Below are positions 27,612 through 36,894 of a DNA stretch of 64,000 bases, one piece after another. Position numbers and translations under genes: made by a program. Source of the stretch: Thalassobius vesicularis. GTDB lineage: Bacteria > Pseudomonadota > Alphaproteobacteria > Rhodobacterales > Rhodobacteraceae. Under the pieces are notes generated by a model. The model saw only the letters and a list, made by a program, of their open reading frames with translations, was not told the DNA's origin and ran no database searches. Position 1 is the first letter of the stretch; each line of letters starts with the position of its first letter. Location of the stretch: NCBI RefSeq assembly GCF_004799325.1, contig NZ_SSMD01000011.1, positions 62,001-126,000 of the forward strand, written 5' to 3'.

Positions 27612-29657
27612 ATGTCCAACGATCCCCTTCTGCAGCCGTACCAGCTTAAGCACCTGACGCTGCGCAATCGCATCATGACCACCAGCCATGAACCGGCCTA
27701 CCCCGAGAACGGGATGCCCAAGGCGCGCTATGCCGCCTATCACGCTGAACGGGCCAAGGCGGGCGTCGCACTGGCGATGACCGCAGGCAGCGCGGCCGTG
27801 TCAAAGGACAGCCCACCGGTGTTCAACAACATCCTGGCCTACAAGGACGAGGTAGTGCCGTGGATCAAGCAGTTGACGGATGCCTGCCACGATCACGGCT
27901 GCGCGGTTATGATCCAGCTGACCCATCTGGGCCGCCGCACGGGCTGGTCCAAGGGCGATTGGCTGCCCTCGGTGTCGTCCTCCAAACACCGCGAGCCCGC
28001 GCACCGCGCCTTTCCCAAGCTGGCCGAAGAATGGGATATCGAACGCATCATCACCGATTTCGCCGACGCCACCGAGCGGATGAAGGCAGGCGGCATGGAC
28101 GGGATCGAATTGCAGGTCTACGGGCACCTGCTGGATCAATTCTGGTCGCCCCTGACCAACGATCTGGACGGCCCCTATGGCGGGCAGACGCTGGACAGCC
28201 GGATGCAGCTGCTGATGGACGTGCTGGGCGGCATCCGCAAACGCGTGGGCAACGAGTTTATCGTGGGCATCCGCTATACCGCCGACGAAATGCAGGATCG
28301 CGGGATCACGCCCGAGGAAGGGATCGAAATCTCCAAACGCCTGAAAGACAGCGGCATGGTGGATTTCCTGAACGTCGTGCGCGGGCGTATTCATACCGAC
28401 CCCGCGATGACGGACATGATCCCGGTGCAGGGCATGAAAAACGCGCCGCATCTGGATTTCGCCGGGGCTGTGCGCGCGGCCACCGGGATGCCGACGTTCC
28501 ACGCCGCGAAAATCCCCGATGTGGCGACGGCACGCCATGCGGTGGCCTCGGGCCTGCTGGACATGGTGGGGATGACGCGCGCCCACATGGCCGACCCGCA
28601 TATCGTGCGCAAGATCGTCGAAGGGCGCGAGGATGACATCCGCCCCTGCGTCGGCGCCACCTTCTGTCTGGATCGCATTTATGCGGCGGGCGAGGCGCTG
28701 TGCATCCACAACGCCGCCACCGGCCGCGAACTGACCATGCCGCACGAGATCACCCGAGCAGCGACGCGCAAGAAGGTGGTGATCGTCGGGGCCGGCCCCG
28801 CGGGACTGGAGGCCGCCCGAGTGGCCGCCGAACGTGGCCATGACGTCACTGTGTTCGAGGCGCAGCCTGATCCGGGTGGGCAAATCCGCCTGACCGCCCT
28901 GAACCCACGCCGCCGCGAGATGATCAGCATCATCGACTGGCGCATGTCCCAATGTGCCGCCCGCGACGTGGAATTCCGTTTCAACACCTGGGCCGAAGCG
29001 GCAGACGTGACCGCTCTGAACCCCGATGTGGTGGTGGTCGCCACCGGCGGGATGCCGAACGTAGAGCTTTATGAAACCGGCAAGGATCAGGATCTGGTCA
29101 CCACCGCGTGGGACATCATCTCGGGCGATGTGAAGCCGGGCCAGAACGTCCTGATCTATGACGAAAGCGGCGACCACCCCGCCCTGATGGCCGCCGAAAT
29201 CGCCGCCAACGCGGGCAGCAAGGTCGAGGTGATGACCCCCGACCGCGTGTTCGCCCCCGACATCATGGCGATGAACTTGGTGCCGTACATGCGCGCGCTA
29301 CAGGACAAGGACGTGACCTTTACCGTCACGCGCCGCCTGCTGGGCGTGACCCGCGACGGCAACCGCCTGAAGGCCCGGATCGGCACGGATTACAGCGATT
29401 TCACCAGTGAAAAGACCTATGATCAGGTCGTCGTGAACTACGGCACCTTGCCGCTGGACGAGCTGTATTTCGAGCTGAAACCCCTGTCCTCGAACGGCGG
29501 GGCGGTGGACTATGACGCGCTGATCGACGGCCAGCCGCAGGCGGTCACGCGCAACCCCGACGGCGCATTCCAGCTGTATCGAATTGGCGACGCGGTCAGC
29601 GCGCGCAACACCCATGCCGCGATCTATGATGCCCTGCGGCTGATGAAGGACATCTAG
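27612..29657 (+). CDS. NADH:flavin oxidoreductase/FAD oxidoreductase, N-methylproline-demethylase-like
   Basis: 681 residues. The N-terminal FMN barrel of the old yellow enzyme / trimethylamine dehydrogenase family begins [20 protein letters not shown], with [22 protein letters not shown] as the central block. The C-terminal FAD/NAD domain has [21 protein letters not shown] near residue 395. The iron-sulfur site is C346-x5-C352-x11-C364 (CVGATFC then GEALC). Ala349 replaces one cysteine of the usual C-x2-C-x3-C-x11-C set. This pattern is known to me from annotated N-methylproline or betaine demethylases. It is first in a four-gene operon with T3Hyp dehydratase and ProC-like genes, so oxidative N-demethylation of a proline derivative is likely. 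Confidence 0.85.
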   Translation: MSNDPLLQPYQLKHLTLRNRIMTTSHEPAYPENGMPKARYAAYHAERAKAGVALAMTAGSAAVSKDSPPVFNNILAYKDEVVPWIKQLTDACHDHGCAVMIQLTHLGRRTGWSKGDWLPSVSSSKHREPAHRAFPKLAEEWDIERIITDFADATERMKAGGMDGIELQVYGHLLDQFWSPLTNDLDGPYGGQTLDSRMQLLMDVLGGIRKRVGNEFIVGIRYTADEMQDRGITPEEGIEISKRLKDSGMVDFLNVVRGRIHTDPAMTDMIPVQGMKNAPHLDFAGAVRAATGMPTFHAAKIPDVATARHAVASGLLDMVGMTRAHMADPHIVRKIVEGREDDIRPCVGATFCLDRIYAAGEALCIHNAATGRELTMPHEITRAATRKKVVIVGAGPAGLEAARVAAERGHDVTVFEAQPDPGGQIRLTALNPRRREMISIIDWRMSQCAARDVEFRFNTWAEAADVTALNPDVVVVATGGMPNVELYETGKDQDLVTTAWDIISGDVKPGQNVLIYDESGDHPALMAAEIAANAGSKVEVMTPDRVFAPDIMAMNLVPYMRALQDKDVTFTVTRRLLGVTRDGNRLKARIGTDYSDFTSEKTYDQVVVNYGTLPLDELYFELKPLSSNGGAVDYDALIDGQPQAVTRNPDGAFQLYRIGDAVSARNTHAAIYDALRLMKDI

Positions 29658-29658
29658 G

Positions 29659-30675
29659 ATGCGCTCGACCAAGACCATTCATGTCATCTCGGCCCATGCC
29701 GAGGGCGAGGTCGGCGACGTGATCGTCGGCGGCGTCACCCCGCCCCCCGGCGCCACCCTGTGGGAGCAGCGCAAGTGGATCGCGCAGGACCAGACCCTGC
29801 GCAACTTCGTCCTGAACGAGCCGCGCGGCGGTGTGTTCCGCCATGTGAACCTGCTGGTGCCGCCAAAACACCCGCAGGCCGACGCGGCCTTTATCATCAT
29901 GGAGCCGGAAGACACGCCGCCCATGTCCGGGTCAAACTCGATCTGCGTGTCCACCGTGCTGCTGGATGGCGGGATCATTCCGATGGTCGAACCCGTGACC
30001 GAGCTGACATTGGAGGCCCCCGGCGGGCTGGTGCGGGTCCGGGCCGAATGTTCCAACGGCAAGGCGCAGCGGATCACGGTGCAGAACCTGCCCTCGTTCG
30101 CGCAGCATCTGGATGCAAAGCTGGAGGTCGAGGGGATGGGCACTTTGCAGGTCGACACAGCTTTTGGCGGCGACAGTTTCGTGATCGTCGACGCGCTTTC
30201 ACTGGGTTTTGCCCTTAGCCCGGACGAGGCGGCGGACCTGGCCCGGTTGGGCGTGAAGATCACCAATGCGGCGAATGAGCAGTTGGGTTTCAGCCACCCG
30301 ACCAACCCCGATTGGCGGCACATCAGCTTTTGCGGGTTCGTGACGCCGGTCGTGAACGGCCAGACCCGCCATGCGGTGGCCATTCAGCCGGGCAAGATCG
30401 ACCGCTCGCCCACCGGCACCTGCGTTTCGGCTCGGATGGCCGTAATGGCGGCACGCGGGCAGATGGGCGTGGGCGACCGGCTGGAGTGCTACTCGATCAT
30501 CGACAGCCGGTTTGACGGGCACATTGCAGGTACGCTCGACCTGAACGGAACGCCCGCGATCCTGCCCGAAATCTCGGGGCGCGGTTGGGTCACGGGTATC
30601 CACCAACACATGCTGGACCCGAATGACCCCTGGCCCGGCGGCTACAAGATCAGCGACACTTGGGGGGTGAAATGA
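29659..30675 (+). CDS. Proline racemase family protein, probable trans-3-hydroxy-L-proline dehydratase
   Basis: 338 residues. [18 protein letters not shown] and [16 protein letters not shown] correspond to the two catalytic loops of proline racemase (MCGHGT and SPCGTG). Here the first Cys is Ser90 and the second is Thr252, while a Cys follows at 255. Loss of the second Cys (Thr) is known for trans-3-hydroxyproline dehydratases, so a one-base dehydration is more likely than racemisation. The product, delta1-pyrroline-2-carboxylate, would need a reductase, and a ProC-like gene follows with a 4-bp overlap. The start lies 1 bp after the upstream flavoprotein stop. Confidence 0.82.
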   Translation: MRSTKTIHVISAHAEGEVGDVIVGGVTPPPGATLWEQRKWIAQDQTLRNFVLNEPRGGVFRHVNLLVPPKHPQADAAFIIMEPEDTPPMSGSNSICVSTVLLDGGIIPMVEPVTELTLEAPGGLVRVRAECSNGKAQRITVQNLPSFAQHLDAKLEVEGMGTLQVDTAFGGDSFVIVDALSLGFALSPDEAADLARLGVKITNAANEQLGFSHPTNPDWRHISFCGFVTPVVNGQTRHAVAIQPGKIDRSPTGTCVSARMAVMAARGQMGVGDRLECYSIIDSRFDGHIAGTLDLNGTPAILPEISGRGWVTGIHQHMLDPNDPWPGGYKISDTWGVK

Positions 30676-31403
30676 AGATCGGGATCATCGGCACCGGCAC
30701 GATCACCAGCGCGGTCGTGCACGGCATCGCGCAAGACGGGCACCAGATCACCGTTTCGGAACGCAGCGCTGACAAGGCGCGGGCCTTGGCGGACCTCTAT
30801 CCAAACGTGCAGATCGCCGACAACCAAGGCGTTCTGGACCAGAACGACATCGTGATCACCGGCCTGATGGCCGAAGTGGGGCGCGCTATCCTGCCCGGCC
30901 TGCGCTTTCGCGCGGATCATCAGGTGATTTCCGTCATGGCCGGTGTGTCGCTGGAGGAGGTGGCCACGCTGGTCGCCCCGGCCCGCGGCGCAGCGGTCAT
31001 GATGCCGTTCCCTGGCATCGCTCAGGGCGGCAGCCCGCTGATGATGCAGGGCGATGCCGATCTAGTGGGCAACCTTTTCGGGGCGCGCAACAGCCTGTTC
31101 GTTCTGGAAACTGCAGAAGAGCTGGACGCCTATATCTGCGCCCAAGCCGTGCTATCCCCCGTGGCCCGGATGGTCGAGGATGCCGCTCTTTGGCTTGGCC
31201 AACGCGTTAGTGACCCCGCTCAGGGCGAGGCGTTCCTGCGCGCCCTCGTCGCCTCCAGCCTGCGCGACACCGCAGCCAGCACGCTGATTGCGGCGCTGAA
31301 CACCGAAGGGGGCTATAACCAACGCCTGCGCCAGCACATGGACGCGGCGGGCACCGGCGCGGCCCTGACCGAGGGTCTGAACAAGCTGGAGCGCGGCGCA
31401 TGA
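30672..31403 (+). CDS. Pyrroline-5-carboxylate reductase-like protein
   Basis: 243 residues. The Rossmann opening is [32 protein letters not shown] and [10 protein letters not shown] resemble ProC, but the C-terminal dimer domain, usually containing a VTSPGGTT-type loop, is altered. The length is slightly short for ProC. Given the neighbours it may reduce pyrroline-2-carboxylate or a related imine rather than make proline. It overlaps both neighbours by 4 bp (ATGA). The start at 30672 is set by this coupling. Confidence 0.8.
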   Translation: MKIGIIGTGTITSAVVHGIAQDGHQITVSERSADKARALADLYPNVQIADNQGVLDQNDIVITGLMAEVGRAILPGLRFRADHQVISVMAGVSLEEVATLVAPARGAAVMMPFPGIAQGGSPLMMQGDADLVGNLFGARNSLFVLETAEELDAYICAQAVLSPVARMVEDAALWLGQRVSDPAQGEAFLRALVASSLRDTAASTLIAALNTEGGYNQRLRQHMDAAGTGAALTEGLNKLERGA

Positions 31404-33379
31404 GCCTGCCGCATGTGTTCACCCCGCTGAAGCTGCGCCACAAGACCCTGAAAAACCGCATCGTTTTCGGCGCGCACACCACCAACATGGCCAAGGACGG
31501 TTTGCCCGGCGATCAGCATCTTGGCTACTATCTGGAACGCGCCCGTGGCGGGGCGGCGATGATTACCGTCGAACCCATGCCCGTGCATCCCGCAGCCGTG
31601 CTGACGCGCGGCAACTTCCGCGCGAGCTCGGACGCGGTGATCCCCGGCTTTCGCCGTATTACCGAAAGCTGTCAGGCGCATGGCACCGTGATGATCCAGC
31701 AGTTGTACCATGTTGGCGCACATGGTGACTGGGACAACAGCTGGCACGCGCCCTGGTCGCCTTCTGGCGGGCCCAGCTATCACGACAACGACGGCAGCCA
31801 CCCGATGACCGCCGCAGAGATCGAGGAAACCATCCAGTCCTTTGTCGATGCCGCGCTCCGCTGCCAGAAGGCGGGCTTTGACGGGGTCGAGGTCTGGGCC
31901 GCCTACAACTGCCTGCTGGATCAATTCTGGTCGCCGTTTTCGAACCAGCGCACCGACGATTGGGGCGGCAATCTGGAAAACCGCACCCGGTTTTCGCGTG
32001 ACGTTCTGCGCCGGATTCGCGCGGCCTGTGGCGAGGATTTCATCATTGGCCTGTCCGTGTCCGACGATCAGGAAACCGGCGTTTTCCCCACGCAGGACGA
32101 GATGCTGGAAATCCTGCGCCTGCATGACGACCAAGGGCTGATGGACTACGTCACCATCGGCGCGGGCAGCTACATCAACTTTCAAAAGATCATCCCCAGT
32201 TTTCAGTTCGCCGAAAGCCTGACCTCTGATCTGGCCGAGCGGCTGAAAGCCGAAAACCTGTCCGCCCGCATCATATCCGAGGCGAATATCCGCACCCCGG
32301 ACAATGCCAATATCCTGCTGGGGTCCGGACAGGCCGATCTGGTCTCGATCGTGCGGGGCCAAATTGCGGACCCTTACCTGGTTGCGAAGGCGCAAGACGA
32401 TCGTATTGACGACATCCGCGGCTGCCTGAGCTGCAATCAGCAATGCTGGGGCCGGCGCGGGCGCGACTACTACATCTCTTGCCTGATCAACCCGTCGGCC
32501 GGGCACGAATACCTGTGGGGCGGGGATCGGTTCCAGCCCGCTGAAACGCCCAAGTCCGTGTTGGTGGTGGGCGCTGGCCCCGCAGGGCTGGAATGCGCCC
32601 GCGTTGCTGCCGAACGCGGCCACCGCGTCACCTTGGCCGAGGCCGCGCCCGATGCTGGCGGGCAATTCCGTCTGGCCGGGCTGCAACCCCGACGCGGCCA
32701 GATCACCGACCTGATCACCTGGTACACCCGCCAATTGGACAAACTAGGAGTCGATCTGCGCTTCAACACCTATCTGGAGGCTGATGAGATCGCCGCGCAC
32801 GGTGCCGACATCGTGGTGCTGGCGACAGGTGCCCTACCCGCCGAAACCGGGTTTCAAAAAGCCCTGCCGCAGATGGCAGAGCTACCGGGGATCGGCAAAC
32901 CCAACGTCTGGTCCGTTCAGGACGTGATGGAGCGCACGGCACGGCTGGGCCCCCACGTCCTGCTGCTGGACGAAGGCGGCCATTGGCGCGGCGTCGGCAC
33001 CGCGTGGCATCTGGCCCAAGCGGGCCACGTAGTCACCTTGCTGACCCCCGATCCGATGGTTGGCAAGGAATTGGCGCGCATGGCGTCTGACTTCACCGCC
33101 CGGCAATCCCTTGCGCGGCTCGGGGTGCGGTTCGTCTGCGAAAGCGCGATTACAGAGTGGACGGGAACCAGCGCACGCTGTGTGTCCCTGCTGACGCACG
33201 ATCCATTCGAAATCAAGGCCGACGCCCTGATCCTGTCCACCGGAACACGCGCCGACCACACCCTGCCCGACGCCCTGCGCGACAGTGGACAGACAATGCA
33301 CCTGATCGGTGATGCTCTGGCCCCCCGCTCGGCTGCAGCGGCTATTTACGAAGGGCGAAAATTGGGGTTGGGGCTGTAA
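31400..33379 (+). CDS. Trimethylamine-dehydrogenase-like iron-sulfur flavoprotein
   Basis: 659 residues. An FMN-binding TIM barrel ([53 protein letters not shown]) is followed by a complete 4Fe-4S motif C342-x2-C345-x3-C349-x11-C361. The ADP/FAD-binding domain follows ([21 protein letters not shown]). Such enzymes oxidatively demethylate amines and feed electrons to ETF. This one keeps all four cluster cysteines, unlike the first flavoprotein of the operon. It is the last gene of the operon. Together they suggest stepwise removal of N-methyl groups from a betaine-type compound. Confidence 0.86.
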   Translation: MSLPHVFTPLKLRHKTLKNRIVFGAHTTNMAKDGLPGDQHLGYYLERARGGAAMITVEPMPVHPAAVLTRGNFRASSDAVIPGFRRITESCQAHGTVMIQQLYHVGAHGDWDNSWHAPWSPSGGPSYHDNDGSHPMTAAEIEETIQSFVDAALRCQKAGFDGVEVWAAYNCLLDQFWSPFSNQRTDDWGGNLENRTRFSRDVLRRIRAACGEDFIIGLSVSDDQETGVFPTQDEMLEILRLHDDQGLMDYVTIGAGSYINFQKIIPSFQFAESLTSDLAERLKAENLSARIISEANIRTPDNANILLGSGQADLVSIVRGQIADPYLVAKAQDDRIDDIRGCLSCNQQCWGRRGRDYYISCLINPSAGHEYLWGGDRFQPAETPKSVLVVGAGPAGLECARVAAERGHRVTLAEAAPDAGGQFRLAGLQPRRGQITDLITWYTRQLDKLGVDLRFNTYLEADEIAAHGADIVVLATGALPAETGFQKALPQMAELPGIGKPNVWSVQDVMERTARLGPHVLLLDEGGHWRGVGTAWHLAQAGHVVTLLTPDPMVGKELARMASDFTARQSLARLGVRFVCESAITEWTGTSARCVSLLTHDPFEIKADALILSTGTRADHTLPDALRDSGQTMHLIGDALAPRSAAAAIYEGRKLGLGL

Positions 33380-33479
33380 TTCGGCACGTTGGGAACCGTA
33401 CCCACGAAGCGGAGGCCGACCTAGTTTAGCTTTCCCTTACATCGGGCAAAAGCTTGTGGGCCATGTGCGTCAGCGGTGT

Positions 33480-33660
33480 GATGGGGCGGCTTACTGAACT
33501 CTTGCGATACGCCCGCATCGTGACCCAACTCTCGGGACAGTGCCGCGCAATGCCTTGCCGGGCGGCGGAAGCACCGTATCGCGCTTGAACTCTTCGCTGC
33601 AATTGCCGTCCCTATCTCGGCCTCCTTACCTCAAAATCCAGCGGCAAAGCGTCTAACAAT
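33480..33660 (-). pseudogene. IS3-type transposase OrfA remnant
   Basis: On the minus strand a segment near 33600 reads CSEEFKRDTV, then after a one-base frame change FRRPARHCAALSRELGHDAGVS. This resembles the N-terminal helices of IS3-family OrfA proteins (SEEFKRDAV, then ARELGVS). A GGTAAGGAGGCCGAG leader precedes it, and the expected ATG reads ATA. No intact frame is left. It fills the 307-bp space between the flavoprotein operon and the XRE-cupin gene; I see nothing else there. Confidence 0.45.
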
Positions 33661-33686
33661 CGATGCGCGCCTCAGCCTCAATCGGC

Positions 33687-34316
33687 TTAAGTTTGCCCAG
33701 TTTCGTATTTCCGTTCGCCTGGTTTCCAGCAGACACCGACCACGATCGCGTCTTGATCACCCGCCGAAACGTAGGCGTGCCCAACGCCGCTGTCAAAATA
33801 GATACTGTCCCCCTTTTCGAGCGCTACAGGCGCGCGCCCTTTCAGGTGAACGGTAACCGCGCCTTCGATCACGTAAACGAATTCTTCGCCTGGATGCGAG
33901 ATGAAGTCCTCGAACTCGGCGAAGGTGTGCGCCTTGATGCGGCCGATCATCGGTACCATGTGCTTGCCCGTCATGTCGGATGCGAGCATGTCGTAGTCAT
34001 AGGTGGCCGAGCGATGCAGCGGCGCCTCTCCGGCCCGCGTAACCGATACCGCTCCTGGTTCGAAGCCTTCGGCATCGGCATCAAACAGTTCCCCCACGTC
34101 CAGTCCCAGTCCCTGCGCAAGGCGCATGAAACGGTCGTAGGTCAGCGATATCTCTCCGCGCTCCATCTTCGAGATGGTTGACACGGCCAGCCCTGTCCGG
34201 TCGGCGGCATCCTGCAGCGTCCACTTCCTTGCCTTGCGAATCCCGCGAACCCGTTGGCCAAGGTCCTGTTCCGTTGCTGTAGGACTAGGTTCAAGACCGT
34301 TGATCAGTTTTGGCAT
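33687..34316 (-). CDS. XRE-cupin transcriptional regulator
   Basis: 209 residues. The HTH_3 domain at about residues 20-75 has GQRVRGIRKARKWTLQDAAD and TGLAVSTISKMERGEISLTY. A C-terminal cupin at about 130-190 shows HPGEEFVYVIEGAVTVHL and GDSIYFDSGVGHAYVS. Regulators of this type often sense small metabolites. The start at 34316 gives MPKLINGLEPSPT; the longer frame to 34478 runs through the promoter. It is divergent from the D-amino-acid-oxidase-like gene, and the shared 112-bp promoter region holds two near-identical palindromes, its likely operators. Confidence 0.88.
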   Translation of the reverse strand: MPKLINGLEPSPTATEQDLGQRVRGIRKARKWTLQDAADRTGLAVSTISKMERGEISLTYDRFMRLAQGLGLDVGELFDADAEGFEPGAVSVTRAGEAPLHRSATYDYDMLASDMTGKHMVPMIGRIKAHTFAEFEDFISHPGEEFVYVIEGAVTVHLKGRAPVALEKGDSIYFDSGVGHAYVSAGDQDAIVVGVCWKPGERKYETGQT

Positions 34317-34330
34317 TGTTTTCACAGCAT

Positions 34331-34371
34331 TTTTCCTATTGGAAAATTTTCTTGTTTTTCGTATTGGAAAA
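34331..34371. promoter_or_regulatory. Paired 16-bp palindromic operators
   Basis: TTTTCC-TATT-GGAAAA (34331-34346) is a perfect palindrome. A second copy, TTTTCG-TATT-GGAAAA (34356-34371), lies exactly 25 bp further along. Both lie in the AT-rich space between the divergent XRE-cupin and DAO-type genes. The spacing suggests two protein dimers bound near opposite faces or about two and a half turns apart. The XRE-cupin protein is the most likely binder. Confidence 0.65.
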
Positions 34372-34428
34372 ATTAATATCATAGCAATCAACAAACGGAA
34401 ACCAATTCCATCCTGCGAGGATAGATAA

Positions 34429-35571
34429 TTGCCCAGTGATGCAACCCTGCTCGACGTGATCGTTATTGGCGCTGGCATCGCGGGTGCCTCGGTCGCAGCG
34501 GAACTCTCGGATGTGGCGCGCGTTCTGCTGCTCGAACAGGAACAGGTGCCCGGCTATCACACGACGGGTCGCTCGGCGGCCATCTATTCGCCCATCTATG
34601 GCCCGCAGCCCATCCGTGCCTTGACGCGCGCTTCCTTCGCCTTCTTCCAGGCGCCCCCGGAGGGGTTCTGTGAACATCCATTGCTGCGACCCATCGAATC
34701 CGTCTTCGTGGCGCGCGCCGATCAGATCGACCGCATCGATGCGATGGAAGCCGAACTTTCGGATGCGCCCAGTATTCGGCGCATGACCCGGGACGCGCTG
34801 GCCCAGAAGGTGCCGATCCTGCGCGCGGGCTATGCCGAATGCGCGATCCAAGACAACGGATCGTCAGAAATCGATGTGGCGGGGCTGCATCAGGGATATC
34901 TACGGCGTTTCAAGGCGAATGGCGGGATGTTGATGACACGAAGCCCGGTGACCGGACTGGCGCGCGAAAGCGATTGCTGGCGCGTTTCGACGCCGCAGAA
35001 TGACTACCGCGCGGCCATCGTGGTCAATGCTTCGGGCGCCTGGGCGGATGAGCTGGGGACGATGGCCGGGGCAGAACGCATCGGCCTCGTACCCAAGCGG
35101 CGCACGGCCATTATGATTGATGCCCCCGACGGCATCAATGTTGGGGCCCTGCCAGTGATCATCGACGCCGATGAAGAGTTCTACCTCAAGCCGGACGCCG
35201 GTAAGTTGCTGATTTCGCCGGCGAACGAGGATCCTGAACCGCCTTGCGACGTGCAACCCGACGAAATGGACATCGCGATCTGCATCGACCGGATCGAGCG
35301 CGCCTTTGACATCAGCGTGCGACGGATCGACAGCAAATGGGCGGGCCTGCGCAGTTTCGTTGCCGACAAAAGCCCGGTCGCCGGTTTCTCGAAGCAGGTA
35401 GAAGGCTTCTACTGGCTAGCAGGACAAGGTGGTTATGGCATCCAGTCGGCGCCTGCGTTGGCCCGTTTTGCCGCTGCCGAAATCCTCGCACAACCCATCC
35501 CGGCCCATATCCTAGAAGAGCGATTCAACCCAGACACTGTCAGGCCTGATCGCACGGGGTTGCAGACATGA
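34429..35571 (+). CDS. FAD-dependent oxidoreductase, DAO/DadA-like
   Basis: 380 residues. The dinucleotide-binding motif VIVIGAGIAGASVAAEL lies at residues 10-26, followed by the GYHTTGRSAA segment. The C-terminus has FYWLAGQGGYGIQSAPAL, a DAO-family FAD-contact motif. The family oxidises D-amino acids, glycine derivatives or N-alkyl amino acids. Translation starts at a TTG (34429) with GCGAGG upstream; there is no closer ATG. It overlaps dctM by 4 bp. Its place in an operon with a TRAP transporter, an M81 peptidase and RidA suggests that it oxidises the imported compound and RidA clears the resulting imine. Confidence 0.83.
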   Translation: MPSDATLLDVIVIGAGIAGASVAAELSDVARVLLLEQEQVPGYHTTGRSAAIYSPIYGPQPIRALTRASFAFFQAPPEGFCEHPLLRPIESVFVARADQIDRIDAMEAELSDAPSIRRMTRDALAQKVPILRAGYAECAIQDNGSSEIDVAGLHQGYLRRFKANGGMLMTRSPVTGLARESDCWRVSTPQNDYRAAIVVNASGAWADELGTMAGAERIGLVPKRRTAIMIDAPDGINVGALPVIIDADEEFYLKPDAGKLLISPANEDPEPPCDVQPDEMDIAICIDRIERAFDISVRRIDSKWAGLRSFVADKSPVAGFSKQVEGFYWLAGQGGYGIQSAPALARFAAAEILAQPIPAHILEERFNPDTVRPDRTGLQT

Positions 35572-36851
35572 TCTGGCTCGTTCCTTTTGCCATCGCAGCC
35601 TTACTGGCTTCGGGTCTCGCACTTGCCTATGTCGTCGGCGGGGCGGCGGTCCTGTCGTTTTTCCTGACCGACAACGCGCGCTATCTCGCAATCCTGCCGC
35701 AAAAGGTGTTTTCGCAAATCAGCGTATTCGCACTGCTGTCGATGCCGCTGTTTATTCTGGCGGGCGAGTTGATGAACCGGGGCGGCGTGACCAAGGCGCT
35801 GATCGACGTGTCGATGGCGCTGGTCGGTCGCATTCGTGGCGGGCTGGGACATGTGAACATCATGACCTCGGTGTTCTTCGCGGGCATCTCGGGCTCGGCC
35901 ATTGCCGATGCGGCGTCGCTATCGAACACGCTGGTTCCGGCCATGGAGGAGCGCGGCTACAACAAGCTTTATGCCGGGGCCATCACGGCGGCATCGTCCA
36001 TAATTGGCCCGATCGTGCCGCCGTCGATCATCCTGATATTTTACGGCGCGATCATGCAGACCTCGGTCGCGGCCCTTTTTGTCGCCGGCATCCTGCCTGG
36101 TCTGTTCCTCGCGACAGCCCTGTTCATCGTGAACAGTTTCTTCGCCTGGCGTGATGATCATCCACGCATCGAGAAGGGCGAGGCGCCCCCCCTGTTGCCG
36201 GCGATCGCACGCGCGCTGCCTGCAATATCCCTTCCGGTGATTATCGTAGGCGGTATCGTCTTTGGCTGGATGACCCCGACCGAGGCGGCTGCGGTGGCGG
36301 TGATGGCCGCTGGTCTGGCCGCCTTCTTCTACGACGGTCTGAGCCTGCGCGAAGTCCATGAGAGCGTCAGTCGAACGGCAATGTTGACCGGATCGATCTT
36401 TGTCATCCTCAGCGCCATCGCTGCCTTCGGGCATCTGGCGTCGCTGGAACGCGTCCCGCAGGCCATCGCAGCGCTGATCTCGGATATAGGGCTTGGTCCT
36501 GTCGGGTTCATGCTGGCGATGAACCTGCTCTTTATCGTTGCGGGGATGTTTCTGGATATCGCCCTCGCCCTGGCGCTGATCGTACCGCTTTTGGCCCCCG
36601 TCGCGCTGGCCAACGGGGCCGATCCGATCCACCTGGGCATCGTCATCTGCTTCAACCTGACCGTTGGCTTGGTGACACCGCCGCTGGGCGGGTGCCTACT
36701 GGTGGTGTCGACGGTGACCGGCCTGAATTACTGGGCATTGGCACGCGCGATCATCCCCTTTGTCGTCGTCGAGATCATCGTTCTCGGCATCATCATCTTC
36801 GTCCCCGAGATCAGCCTGCTGCTGCCCCGGGCGATGGGCCTATGGAACTGA
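35568..36851 (+). CDS. dctM: TRAP transporter large permease subunit (DctM-type)
   Basis: 427 residues, about twelve hydrophobic segments. Family blocks are PLFILAGELMNRGGVT, GISGSAIADAASLSNTLVPAM, IIGPIVPPSIILIFYG, TPTEAAAVAVM and CFNLTVGLVTPPLGGCL. It forms the sodium-driven channel of a tripartite importer with the DctP and DctQ proteins encoded next. The gene order DctM-DctP-DctQ is less usual than P-Q-M. It overlaps the DAO gene by 4 bp. The substrate is unknown, probably a carboxylate or amino-acid derivative. Confidence 0.93.
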   Translation: MIWLVPFAIAALLASGLALAYVVGGAAVLSFFLTDNARYLAILPQKVFSQISVFALLSMPLFILAGELMNRGGVTKALIDVSMALVGRIRGGLGHVNIMTSVFFAGISGSAIADAASLSNTLVPAMEERGYNKLYAGAITAASSIIGPIVPPSIILIFYGAIMQTSVAALFVAGILPGLFLATALFIVNSFFAWRDDHPRIEKGEAPPLLPAIARALPAISLPVIIVGGIVFGWMTPTEAAAVAVMAAGLAAFFYDGLSLREVHESVSRTAMLTGSIFVILSAIAAFGHLASLERVPQAIAALISDIGLGPVGFMLAMNLLFIVAGMFLDIALALALIVPLLAPVALANGADPIHLGIVICFNLTVGLVTPPLGGCLLVVSTVTGLNYWALARAIIPFVVVEIIVLGIIIFVPEISLLLPRAMGLWN

Positions 36852-36894
36852 ACCGCGCCCGAGCGGCGCCCGAAATCAACTGGAGGAGACTAAA

